NCBI RefSeq assembly: GCF_004027225.2
Contig: NC_044279.2
Span: 51,360,744-51,424,743, forward strand
DNA from: Strigops habroptila
Taxonomy: Eukaryota; Chordata; Aves; Psittaciformes; Psittacidae
Length of the DNA: 64,000 nt
Reading direction: 5' to 3'
Shown: positions 1-12,600 of the stretch, one piece after another
Layout of the letters: each line of letters opens with the position of its first letter
How positions within the stretch are numbered: the stretch's first letter is position 1
Notes under the pieces: generated by a model
Told to the model about the DNA's origin: nothing
Seen by the model: the letters and a program-made list of their open reading frames with translations, nothing else
Databases searched by the model: none
Made by a program: the position numbers and the translations under genes

Positions 1-392
1 CCATTTAAAAAAAGGTGTTAAGTTGCTCAAATCTGTGAACAGTTGCCCAAGTGGACAGCCACAAAGCAGAACCGAGGATTAATACATATATTTAAATGAC
101 CTTTCCAGCTATTTAATGAGACATATACACACAATCTTCTTTTGATAAAGCAAGAAGCAATTCCCATAATTAAAGAAAAACACAGAAGTTGACACAGCTG
201 ATTTTAATGTAAGGTAAATGAGAAGAGTCCACAAATCCAGTGAAATGGGCTTGAGGGGCTCAAATTTATTCTCTCATGTGCAGGAGTGCATGTGCATTGA
301 AAGACTGCATTTGAGGACCAATACTGCATAGCAGAAAATGCAGTGTTAGAATTATCTGTTAGAAGGGTCTGAGTTTGTCAGAGAAAGACAGA

Positions 393-402
393 GGAAGTGA
401 AA
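393..402 (+). promoter_or_regulatory. ETS-IRF composite element upstream of exon 1
   Basis: GGAAGTGAAA matches the EICE pattern GGAANNGAAA, about 180 bases before the KLRF1-like ATG. EICEs are bound by PU.1/SpiB with IRF4/IRF8 in blood cells, which would suit an NK or myeloid receptor. A 10-bp match alone is weak evidence. Confidence 0.35.
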
Positions 403-582
403 AAGAGGAGAAAAAGAGTTGACTTGTCCACACAGTTTATATTGTTAAGTTCCTTCTCATAGTCCTGCTACTGCATGGCTTCAGCTAAAAGCACAAATGG
501 TCATCCACTGTCCCCTTCCTGTTTGTCACATCCATTTAACAGTCAGAGAGTCTTCAAAGGAAAGTGATAGAAAGACCTTGAG

Positions 583-646
583 ATGGAGAATGAAGAGGGT
601 TACATGGAACTTCGTTCCAAAGGAAGGAAGAAAAGCTCCAATGCAG
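583..646 (+). CDS. KLRF1-like: Exon 1 of KLRF1-like gene: cytoplasmic tail with hemITAM
   Basis: The first ATG (583) opens a 21-codon frame ending in a strong donor, GCAG|GTGAGC, in phase 1. It reads [10 protein letters not shown] and then a basic RSKGRKKSS stretch. An acidic run directly before Y-x-x-L is the hemITAM pattern of CLEC-2, Dectin-1 and NKp80, and the KKxSS that follows also resembles the NKp80 tail. Position -2 from Tyr is Glu, so the motif fits hemITAM better than a classical ITIM. No other ATG lies between it and an upstream stop in this frame that would make a better start. Confidence 0.78.
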
Positions 647-3600
647 GTGAGCATATAAGCATTTATGATTTACCTTTCAGAATTGTTCTGTAAATAAAAA
701 ATATCATATTTGAGTTATCATAAAAAACTACAGCTCTGCCAAAATTTTAGTTGGTGCAACTAAAGTTCCCAATGATATATGGCAATATACAGAGAAATAT
801 GATGGATAGTATATAAAATGCAGCACTAACAGTACCACTAAGCTTGGAGTACTGGTGCTGACAGTCCCAGTACAAAATGGAGACTAGGAAACAGAGGTGT
901 ATGAGGAAAACATGAAGCAGTAGCTGGCACCAAGTTTGGCAACAGTCTCAGCTCACTAGCCATTGAAGTTTTTTTGGTGGGGTTTTTTTTGGTTTTTTTT
1001 GTTTTGGGGTGGTTGGGGTTTTTTTAATTATTATTTTGCTTTGCTTTGTTTTCAGGAATCACAGCTAAGAAGAATTTAAGAATTTTGTACACTTTGCTAA
1101 CTATAAGGCAATAACTTACTGACCAGTAGTAAGCTTTTCCACGAACTTCTGGGGATTTTGTCAGAAGTGTCAAAGGCAGCTTCAAGCTCACTCTTGCTAT
1201 GCTTTACGTCTTTTGAGCGTCCCAGAGAAGAGCTTCTCAGATTGTAAATACCAAGTCTTCAGAGAAATTAAACATCCAGTTTCCAAACAGTTAATTAGCT
1301 ATAAGCATCAGTTCCTGAAAAATCCTGGCTGCACCTTTATGTAAAAGCAATTTTTAATAGAAAAAAAACCACAACAAAACCAAGAACCAGCTTCAGTTAC
1401 TCAATATGGCAGGATAAATTGTGTGCAATTTCAATTGAAGTAAATTGTGCCAGTTTGTCTGTTGTTACAACAACTTATCTCAGAGCCTGTTCCCAAGTGC
1501 TATAAAAGCACAGAAACAGCAAGATTGAGGAAAAAAAGTCAGAAAACTGATCATAAAAGCTAATATTTATTTAACTAAGAACTTTCACTGGTTTTAAAAT
1601 ATTTGTCAAAGTGTACAAAAATGTTGCTGTAATGGAGTAGACTGGCTATTTCCGGTTAAAAGAAGCAGAAAGTCAGTCAAAGTGTACGTGGCACATATAC
1701 AGAGTTGTATGTGACCACAAAGACTCAGAGCACACAGTGACAAAGCTGGGTTTAAAATCCTCTTATCTTCATCATCTACCTGCATGACTGGGTAGCGTGA
1801 CACAAGGGGGCAGCAGGAAGACTTCAGGAAAGCAACTGAAGACAACGGTGCTTTCGTTTAGCTTCTTAAACAATGCAAGTTGTCTTTGCTTGTAGTGAAA
1901 AGTGTGACCTAGCTTTAGATCAGACACAGACTAGCGATGGTAGCATGATATCCATATGGAATACAGAAGTGTATTGACTGGAGTGGTTGGAAATGGTCAC
2001 AGTGCCTCACTGGCATTATCTAGTGCAGTATTTGTGCCAGTTCATGTAGTACAGAAGGAAGACCACAATGCAGAGCTCCCCTTTTCCCCTTTCAGTCCAC
2101 CTCGTCTTGCCAGTAGTAGGAGCTGCAAAGCTATCTTGAGAAGCTGGGCAAACGCTGAGCTGTTAGCCCATGCTGCATTGTCAGCACTACAGGATTGCTG
2201 CTTCCAGAGCTCACCCTGGGGAGCTGAGTGCTAATCTGAGAATTTACACACATTACTGGTTCTGTTTTACCCACAGTCCAGTCATTGTGCAAGTCATGAC
2301 AGAGTTCAGATTAGACCCCAGATATCCCAATTACCTTTTTTTATGTCAAAATCACTGCATAGCACCCAAAGGAAGATGGAAAATAGACACAGATGTTTAA
2401 CCATAATTGTTGCATAGCTAGTGAAAAGTACTGCATTCTGTTTACTTTACATGTATATGCCATCTAAATAGGCTGGCAATATAAAACCAGTGAGGATTAG
2501 CTGTTTGAATACTTCAAGATGACCAGTCACAGTTACAACGTTTCCCAAGTAAGGATGATTGAATATATAAACTAGGAAAAAAGATGTTTAACCTCTGTGC
2601 CCCTTTATCATCCTCATGGCCCTCCTCTGAACTTGCTCCAACAGCTCCATGTCCTTCTTATGTTGAGGACACCAGAACTGCACACAGTACTCCAAGTGGG
2701 GTTTCATGAGACCGGAGTAGAGGGGCAGGATAGCCTCCTTTGATCTGCTGGTCACTCTTCTTTTGATGCAGCTCAGTATATGGTTGGCTTTCTGGGCTGC
2801 GAGCACACACTGAAGCCAGATCATGTTCAGTTTCTTGTCGACCAACACCCCCAAGTCCTTCTCTGCAGGGGAATCTCTGAATCACTGCTCTGCCCGACCT
2901 GTAGCTTTGCCTGGGATTGCCCTGACCCAGGTGCAGGACCTTACACTTCTGTATGTTGAACTTCATGAGGTTGGCATTGGCCCACCTCTCAAGCATTCAA
3001 AGTCCCTCTGGACGGCATCCCTTCCCTCCAGTGGGTTGACCACACTACATAACTTAGTGTCATCAGCAAACTTGCTGAGAGTGCACTCAATCCCACTGTC
3101 CATGTCACCGAATGGTTGAAAAGATGTTGAACAGATGTTGAACAAGATTGGTCCCAACACCAGCCCCTGAGGAACACACTCATTTCCCGTCTCCAGTTGG
3201 ACATTGAGCCATTGACCACCACTCTCCAGTGTGCGGCCATCCAGCCCATTCTTTATCCACCAGGTGGCCCATCCATCAAATTTATGTCTCTCCAGTTTAG
3301 AGACAAGGATGTCATGCAGGACAGTGTTGAACACTTTGCACAAGTCCAGGTAGACGACATCAGCTGCTTTGCCCCTATCCATCAGTTCTGTAGCCGCATC
3401 ACAGAGGGCCACCAGATTGGTCAGGCATGATTTGCCCTTAGTGAAGCCATTTTGGCTGTCACTACCCACCTCGTAGTTTTTCATGTGCCTTAGCATAGTT
3501 TCCAGGAGAATCTGTTCCATGATCCTGCTAGGCACAGAGATGAGACTGACTCATCTGTAGTTCCCCAGGTCTTCCACTTCCTGCTTCTTGCAAATGGGGG

Positions 3601-6600
3601 TTATGTTTCCCTTTTTCCAGCTTCTTTTTTCCCTCAGAGTTTGCTCAGCAGCTCCATCCATCCATCCATGTCCATCCATGGAGGCCTCCTGGCATTCTTG
3701 CCCCATTTCTTTTTTGTTGGGATCACCTGAGCTTGGAGCAGGTGATCCTCGAATGTTAGGCAGCATTCTCGGGCCCCCTTCCCTCCAGGGCTTTATCCTA
3801 TGGGACCCGGCTGGATGGTTGAGCTCAAAGAGTGGTGGTAAATGGCATCAGATCTAGTTATTGACTGGTCACTAGTGGTGTCCCTCAGGGCTCTTTGTTA
3901 GGGCCAGTGTCATTTAGTATCTTCACTGATGATCTGGATGAGGGGATTGAGTGCACCCTCGGTAAATCTGTGGATGACACGGAGTTGGGTGGGGGTGTTG
4001 ATCATCTGAAGGATAGGAAGGCTCTGCAGAGGGATCTGGACAGGCTGGATCAATAGGTATGAGGCAAATGATATGAGATTCAACAAGGCAAAGTGCCGGG
4101 TGCTGCATTTGGGCCACATGCAACACTCCAGGCTTGGGAAGAGTGGCTGGAAAGCTGCTCAGCGGAAAAGGACCTGGGGATGCTGATTGACAGAGCTGAA
4201 CACGAGCCAGCTTGTGCCCAGGCAGCCAAGAAGCCACCAGCATCCTGGCCTGTGTCAGCACTAGGGTGGCCAGCAGGGCCAGGGCAGTGATGATCCCCCT
4301 GTGCTCAGCACTGGTGAGGCTGCACCTTGAACACTGTGTTCAGTTCTGGGCCCCTCACCGCAAGAGAGACATTATGGTGCCGGAGCGGGGCCAGAGAAGG
4401 GCAACAAAGCTGGTGAAGGGCCTGGAGCACGAGTCTGATGAGGAACGACTGAGGGACCTAGGGTTGTTTGGTCTGGAGAAGAGAAGGCTCAGGGGGGACC
4501 TTATCGCTCTCTACAGCTACCTGAAAGGAGGTTGTAGTGAGGGGGGGGTTGTTGTCTTCTCCCAAGTAACAAGCAATAGGACAAAAGGTAACAGCCTCAG
4601 GCTGCACCAGAGGAGGTTTAGGTTGGATATTAGGAACAATTTCTTCACAGAGAGGGTAATCAGGTATTGGAACAGGCTTCCCAGGGAAGTGGTGGAATCA
4701 CCATCCCTGGAAGTGTTCACAAACCATGTAGATGAGGCCCTCAGTGATATGTTTTAGTGGCGATCTTGACAGTCCTGGGGTAATGGTTGGACTTGATGAT
4801 ATTAAGGGTCTTTTCCAACCTCATTGATTCTATGATTCTATGATTCTGTGAACTTGCTGAGCAGGTTCCTGAAAAGGCCAAAGTCTGCTCTCTTGAAGTC
4901 CAGGGCAGTGAGATTACTGCATGCCCTTCTCACTGTCCTGAGGATCTCAAACTCCACCATCTCATGATCACTGCAGCCAAGGCACGAGGTCAACCATGGC
5001 ACCTCTCCTCTATCACCTGGAAGAAGAAGTTGTCTTCCACACAATCAAGGAACCTCCAATGCATACTTGTGCTGGGCAGAACCATTTGATATGCAGGAAA
5101 CAACAAAAAGGAGAAAAAGGAACTGTGGCAGAGCACATGGCAAAGTGACAGTGGTGGACGTTCTTTCTGAAAGGTATCTAGAGAAACCCAGATTTATGTC
5201 CTGGGTAACAATTCATGATGTGTTTGTAAAACCCTTTTATTTCTTGCAGAACTTTCCTCTAATTCTTCAGGCTTGCGGTATCTTGCTGCTCTCTCAGGAA
5301 TTCTGGATGTTGTATTTCTGGGAGCTGTGATCACATTAATTCAGCAATGTGAGTGACCAAGTGAAATGTTTTCCTTTAATTCCCGTGAAATTGACAGGTA
5401 TCAATCCTTAACGTAAACATGTTTTACAAACAAAATGTTTTGATAAGGTGACAAGACCACTCATGCTTTCTACTATTGCATTTCTGCTGAAGGTGGGAGT
5501 CACCAGCATTTTGGGGATCTGCAGAAGGTCAGTGGGTTTCAGAGAACTGTTGCATGTTTGGGGTGTATGAAGAGGCCTGGAGTCTTTCTCATTTTCCAGT
5601 CCTCCAATCTGAGAGTCCCTCCTATTCCTTTCTAAAACTGAAGAAACCACCAAGGTTTCTAGCCAAAGAATCCATCCATCTGTCCGTCCATCCATCCATC
5701 CATCCACCCATCCATCCATCCATTGATGTGGAAAAATTCTTAATAATGAAACAAAACTCACTCCAGGTATAATGGTGTAAGTGGAACCCCTGCTATCTCC
5801 TCCTCCCCTCATCCCCACAGCCAGTCTTCACCTCTGCTCTGCTTTGCTTACCTGAAGTCTCAGCTAGTTCTCCCTGATGTGTACAATGGAAATGTGACCT
5901 GGACTTCAGGCATGGGTGAGATAGGAGGCTGAAAGGTGGTACATGTTTGGAAAAGACCTCTCCAAACAGAAATAAAAATGTGTGCCTCTAAGTTTAAGAA
6001 AGGCCTTTGCACTGTCCACAGAGTTTGTGCATTAGCACTGGGTTACTGCCAGCATTGATCATGTGCTTACAGAGTTTACCTGTCCAGCACAGATGTGTGC
6101 CATTATCCGTGAGCATCTAAACTTAGAAATCAGAGAGAAATGGTTACAGTTGCCCAGGTTAAGCAAGTTGAGCAACTTTTTAGTTTGCCATCAACAAGCA
6201 TCTTGAATATTGATCAAGTAGTCTAATTTTAGTTCCTCTTTTAGAAAATCTCAGCCTGGTAATCCCAGCGTTCACCCTGCTTCTGGACATCAAAATCACT
6301 TTGCACACAAAAGTCACTTGAGAACAAAGAAGAAAATGAAATTCATAAGCACTTCTGGGCCTAAGTATCCTGCAGAGTCAGCTATTTTCCCTTTCTCTGG
6401 ATGCAAGTCCTGCCCTTTGACATCAACCTATTCTTTTCTGAAACAATCTCAATGCAAATTTCAGGAAATGGAAAAGCAGAGGTATAACAATGCTATTTGA
6501 AAGACAACTGTTGCGTACCATGTTGTCAAAAGCATGATGATACTGGACTCTGGGCTGTCTTTGTGAAGTCAGTCACCTCATGTATGTGTTTAAAGTATAT

Positions 6601-9600
6601 GATTTGGATGCTCAACTCTCCATCTACCATTTTTAGGAGAGCTGGAAGGACAAATGAACAATCTGATTTTCCCCTTAAAGCTCCTATTATTATATACAGA
6701 AAAATATGATGAGGTTTCTATACAGCTTTCTATACAGTTCATCCCACTTCCCCAGCACTGTTTTACATGGTGTTTTTGTAGGGACCTAAACTTGCATAGA
6801 AAACAAACCAAGATCCAGGCTTTACTACTGAAAATTCTTCAGGGGCTGAGTACAGCCTTTTCTCCCTGTTCTCTACCAGCCCACGTTGTACACTGTAGTT
6901 CTGCTGGCTTTGACTCCCTATGACTGAGAACTGTGCCACTACCTCACATTGGATGTGGTAAGGTCTTATAATATATTCTTCTTCTTCAAGGCATTTTGAT
7001 CACCATTTATATTCTGGGGTTTAAGATGTTTCCTTCCATTGGAAAAAAATAGATGCACTTCAAATTTATGCAGCATATTATAAAAAATATAAAAGGCATG
7101 GGCTTCTTAATGGATTCCTAGCTAGTCCTGATAAAAAATTCTATAAAGACTGAAGCACAGTGTCCAGTTCCCACAGAATCACTCAGTTGAAAGCTGAGAA
7201 CAAATCCCTTAGCTTCATGTAAGTAGATCCCGGGACAAACAAACGCTGGTGCTCTACAGAGCTGTAACTGAAAGAATTACCTTTTGAATCTTGAAATTAT
7301 ATGGCCCAGAAAAATTCTTTCATTGTTGTGTTTCTGCCTCCTGGGGAAAAATGTAGCGCTGTCGCACACTTGTAGTTGTAAAGAAATAACTCTAGAGAGC
7401 ACTGCAAGTTTTGCGGAAGGAAGTGCGTATTGTGCTCTCGTTTCTTACTTAAACTGGGCTGAAACAAGCATAGGAAGTTAAGAGCTGGAGAGCACCAAAA
7501 AGGAGCTCCTGGTCTGATGTTGGCCATATACCTCCATGCTCCTTTAAATTACCAGACGGAAAAAAAATATTACAGAATCATAAAACCATCAAATACATTG
7601 GGACCTCTGGAAGCCCTCTTTTTTATTTTTTTAGTTTTTTTATTTTTATTTTTTCTGGTTAGTGCAGCCCTTCCTTTATGCACTTATTTTTCTTTGCCAT
7701 AGGCACACGCAGCTTATTCATTGCACAGCATGTTTTACTGCATGGAATATGGTGCTGCTTTTCTGTGTTTAGATATCTAGCCACTTCTCTGTAGACTGGC
7801 ATTTGTTCTAAGCTTAACACTATTATGTGTTATATATGCATATGTGTATTATATATGTTTATATACTTTTATACTCTGCAAGTATATGATGCATCAATAA
7901 TGAGCCGGGCCTACTGAAAAGGGTGCTGTGCTGAGCGACAGGAGTGCTGAGCAGTCTTCCAGCCTCTGCCACTGGCCTGCTGAGTGATCTGGGGCAAGTC
8001 CTCGTACTTTTGCCCTTCCAACTGTGTCCTGGCAAGAGTGACATGCCCTTCTTTGCTAAGTGCTCTCACACCCACAGGTTAAAATGCTACCCAAGAGATA
8101 ACACTTTATAATACATGTGGGTAAGACACAAGGTAGGACTGAAGGAAAGCAAGCTATGTCTGTGTGGCAGAATAGAGGACATCATGGAAGGCTAAACAAG
8201 CAGACTTCATGCTGTAAGTCCACATTGTGCAGTGCTGCACTGTGCTGTAGGGGTACCAGCACCATGCATTACAGTTTATTGGTATTGAACCAGGATGTGT
8301 TCACTCAGCCACTGGGCTGCGGTCATGCCAGGGTGACCTGCAACTGTACCAGCACCTTTGCTGTGTCTCACCTTGCAAAGGCATCCTCTGTTGTCCAAAG
8401 CACTAGATGCTGTTGTGTAGATGTATGGTCTGCAGAGAGATACACCACTTTTTCCCCACTAGTCATTCTCCAAGTCACAAATACAGGCTTCCAGAAGACC
8501 TTATAACATACCATTCCAGAATATACCTTACAACATCACCAAGAACATGCTGCCTATGGAAGTGGTTCCAGCAGGCTCACTGCTTCAATCCTTTGAAGGA
8601 AAACTAACTTGATATGTGAGAGTGAAAGAAAAGAGAGAAGGCAATCTGGCAGTGTGCTGGAAGGGGTATTCACTAGCTCCTTCCTGACATGCCATCACCA
8701 AACTGCTCAGGACACTGAAACATATTCACCCCACCACTGCTTAGCACTGAACAATGAATCTAAGGGAGTTCATGGCACTCAGAAAAATAATCTACACAGC
8801 AGCATCTTTGAGTATTAACCTGAAATTCAAAAAGAGTTGACATGCCCTAAAAACACCCAAAACCCTGCATAGGGACGAAACTCATTTCACAGGCTTCTAA
8901 CCTTGTTTGCTTCCCACCTACTCCAAGTCCCACATGCTGAACATGAAGCTACTGGCATGGAAATTCATGGGTTTGCTGTTTAGATGACATCTTTTTTGCT
9001 GCAGTGTGGGATAACAATGCATGGTCTTTCATTTATGGCAGGAAGTGTCTTTGGCTGTAGCCTTAGCTCTGATATGTCTTCTGGGTGCCTCATTGTACAC
9101 ATAGGCTTTTCTGTGACACAGGGTTTAGAATTGAAACCCATTGTGCAGATCAACTCATGGGATTCACTCAATTTAGCTTGGAAGTCTGTGTTGCAGCTGA
9201 GCCTTTGAGAAGCCGAAAGGTCCATTTTGTTGTCAAGACAGCAGTTCAAGATCTTCAAAACGTGCACCCCAAGGCAGCTGGAGCCCTGTGCTGAGCTGCC
9301 TGTTCTCTGGCAGAAGGTGCTGAATTCTGCTTTGCAGCCCACGTCACTGTGTTCAGTCTACTTTTGCCCTTGCACGCAATGAAGGACACATTGTCACACC
9401 CACAGAAGGGGTGTCATCTGCAGTTGTTATCACATTTACTGTGTGCAGAACTGGAACTGGTAACTGTGCTAACACCAGAACATTACTAAGGAACATTAAC
9501 ATGGTGGTTACAAGTGGAGAGTCTATATGCAATCAGGAGCACGCATCAAGATGGGGAAGAACGTGAGCTTGCATTCACTTGCCTACCTCGACAGGGCCAG

Positions 9601-12600
9601 CGTAGCTCCAGACTGCCAAACTCTAAATGATGTACAGAGGAATCCTACACAACAACCCCATCATCTTTCCTTGCAGATGCTGCAAAAAAGTCCGAACCAT
9701 CTCTCCATGCTCCTGCAAACAGTCTAAAATCTCAAGGCTATAAAATCACTCTCCCCCTCCCTGACATGTGGCTGACATACACAGCAATCCCTGCTGTTTT
9801 ACTGGCCTCACCAGCGTTTGTGTACTGTAAGCCAAGCATATTAATCAGGTGGCTGGGATGAAAGAAGAGGTTGAGGCAAGGCTCTACCTGGTGAAGGCTC
9901 TACCTTGTGAAATGAGAAGACACAAGGTGATGGTGGATCCTGGGATGAGTTAAGCCGCATGGATGCCCAACCCAGATTACAGCTTGTAAAGAAGCATTTT
10001 GATATTTGGATGACGTTTTTCCCCAGGAGTAACACACCAAAAAGAGTATGACAAGATGACAGAAGTGTAATGACCAAGCTGAACCAGGCTGTGCTTCTGA
10101 AGCATTTATTCTGCAAAATACAGCAGTAGGCAGCAGCGCGTTGTCACAAGCAAAATGTGTGTTCAGAGTCTGGAGATGTTCATGTGATGAAAGTGCACCT
10201 GTGACACCATCTAAACAAACCAGAAGAACTCCGTTTAGCTGAATTTACAAGAAATACCAAGGATTTTTTTTAAAGATATATGGCACATAGTGAAAGTGTC
10301 TTGCTTTATAAAATTTAATGCTTGCCTGTTAGCTTGTCTGCAGTATTCTGTTAGATAACACATGAGAAGAAGGTTACGGAGAAACTAGAGGCAGTCTCTT
10401 CTCAGAGGGGCACAGCAACAGGACAAGAAGCAATGGGTACAAGTTGCAGCCCAGAGATTGTGACCATGCAGAAGAAAAAAACAGGTGCCCAGCGAGGCCA
10501 TGGGATCTGTGTCCACGGGGATTTCTAAAACCTGCCTGGACTAAACCATGAGCAACTTGATGTATTTGTGGAATCAGTCCTGCTTTGAGCAGGGGTTGAA
10601 CTAGAGGCCTCCAGATGTCCCTCCTCCCTCCCCAGATGACTCCATGATCCTGCGATACGCAGGCTGGTAATGCTGCTTTAGCCTTGGAGACCTGATTCCT
10701 TCATCCCCAGACATATGGACAGGAAAGAGGGGGCCTTCTACTGCTGTTATGAGCAGTGGGTCATTTTGCTAACAAATTTCTCTTGGTTCTACCATGGTCT
10801 TTTCCTATAACAGCCTGGATTTTTTCTTCTGAAAGTACTATTGGCACTGAGAGATCAGTGGGTCAGACTTGGTGACCCACATCTGGGTATTCATCAATAA
10901 AGCTAGAATTTAAACTGAGAGCAAAGAAAATAATGCAAATACTCACAGAGCTGAAATAAAAAGAAAAACTTATCAAATGAAAATTCTGTAGCAGTGCAAT
11001 ATCCATTTTAAAAGTAAGAAAAAAATCATAGTTTTCCAGTAGGATAGAAAGAATTCAAGAAAAATGCCTTGCAAAGGCTTCTACTCACCTATTCCTTCTA
11101 GAAATTAAAATTCTCCTTCCTTTACATGATCAGTCCTAACAGTGAGCACATCACGTAAACTTAAAATCCAAACTGAGAACCTCTTATGACTATTTTGTTA
11201 GTTTGCTCTGAAAAATAACTGTGTGCATTCACCATTTTCTTCAGGCAAGTGAGAATCTGCTAGGTCACAAAGGATGTAATTGCCTGGTCTGCACTGCACT
11301 TACTGAGATTGTTCTTGTGTCTGAAAATGCATTTTTCAGAGGAGAGAGGAGAGGAAAGAAGAACAGAGAATAGAAGAGGAGAGGAGAGGAAAGGAGAAGA
11401 GAGAAGAGGAGAGAGGAGAAAGACATGTTCCCTTAAAATAGAAACACTATTTTTTTCCACTAGTTCAGAAAGACCCATGCGTACACCAACTATACATGAT
11501 GACATCTTGATGATTTTGAATAATTTAAGAGGGACTGATGTGAGAAAAGACTGTTTAGGTGTGTATGCAGTGACAGAAAGAGAGAATGAGAGTTCAAGCA
11601 ACCTGTTTGGCCATCTAGCTCTTGGGCTAAAAAACCCCCAAAAAACCCAAAACAAAAAACCAAGAAAAATTAAAAAGGAAAATGGGTTTTGTTTTGGGGT
11701 TGGGTGTTTTAGGGGTATTTTTTGGTTTTCTTTGGTTCGTTTTGGTTTATTTTAGGGGGGTGTGTGTGTGTTTGTTTTTCTATTTCAGAGCCTAAATATT
11801 GTGCTGTAAAGGATGGTGAGAAGTTCAGGGGGACGCAATGGAAACTGATTCAATCAGAAGACAAAAGTTCCATTTCATGTTAGGACCAGTGACATGGCTG
11901 GTGTGTAGGTTGCCATGAAACAAACCTTATCAGTATCCAGTTAACAGTATCCACATCTGCATACTGATCACTTTGTTGCTGATGATAAAGGAAAAAAAAT
12001 TTAGATACGTTGCATATAAATTGTACCTGAGTGGCACTTCTGAGTAATCTGTTCCATGACTGTCAAAGGTTCACCTTTTTTTTCCCTAAACCTTTTTGTT
12101 TCTGCATTTAACACTGTTATCAAAGCTGAAAGTAGGAAGGAAAAGATCAGTAATAGATCACAAAACCAAACATTTTTTTGGGTTCTAATCTAGAGTGTTG
12201 TAAGGCCCATTGAATGTAACAGAAAAGGTGAGTAGGCTGTATCACAGAACAAACATGATTTTCATTATTTAACCCATATAGGTTTATAGAGCCTATCTGC
12301 ATCAAAGTCTAAAGGAATTTTCTAAGTGGGAATAAAGCACAAAACCAATAACATAGCTCTTAGCAGGAAATGTCTGGACTGTGCATGCACAGGACTCCAT
12401 GTCTGTGTGTTCTGAAATGTAGTTTTAGGTTTTAGAAGGGCTTTAAGTTTTAATTCAAATCTGTGGGGCTTTTTTTTTTTTTTTTTTTTTTTGTTCCAAG
12501 ATAGAAGGCAAAACCACTGTCATCAAAATAACCTGCAGCAAACACATGGGTCATGAACAAGGAGTTAAAGGCAACTCAGGCTTTCTGCCTGTAGAGTTGC

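Noticed and set aside
7284-7481. Cys-containing open frame (+) as a stalk exon for TM exon A
   Set aside because: No convincing donor and no resemblance to the stalk exon at 21334.
11309-11755. 148-codon open frame (+)
   Set aside because: Made of the purine tract and A/C-rich low-complexity sequence.
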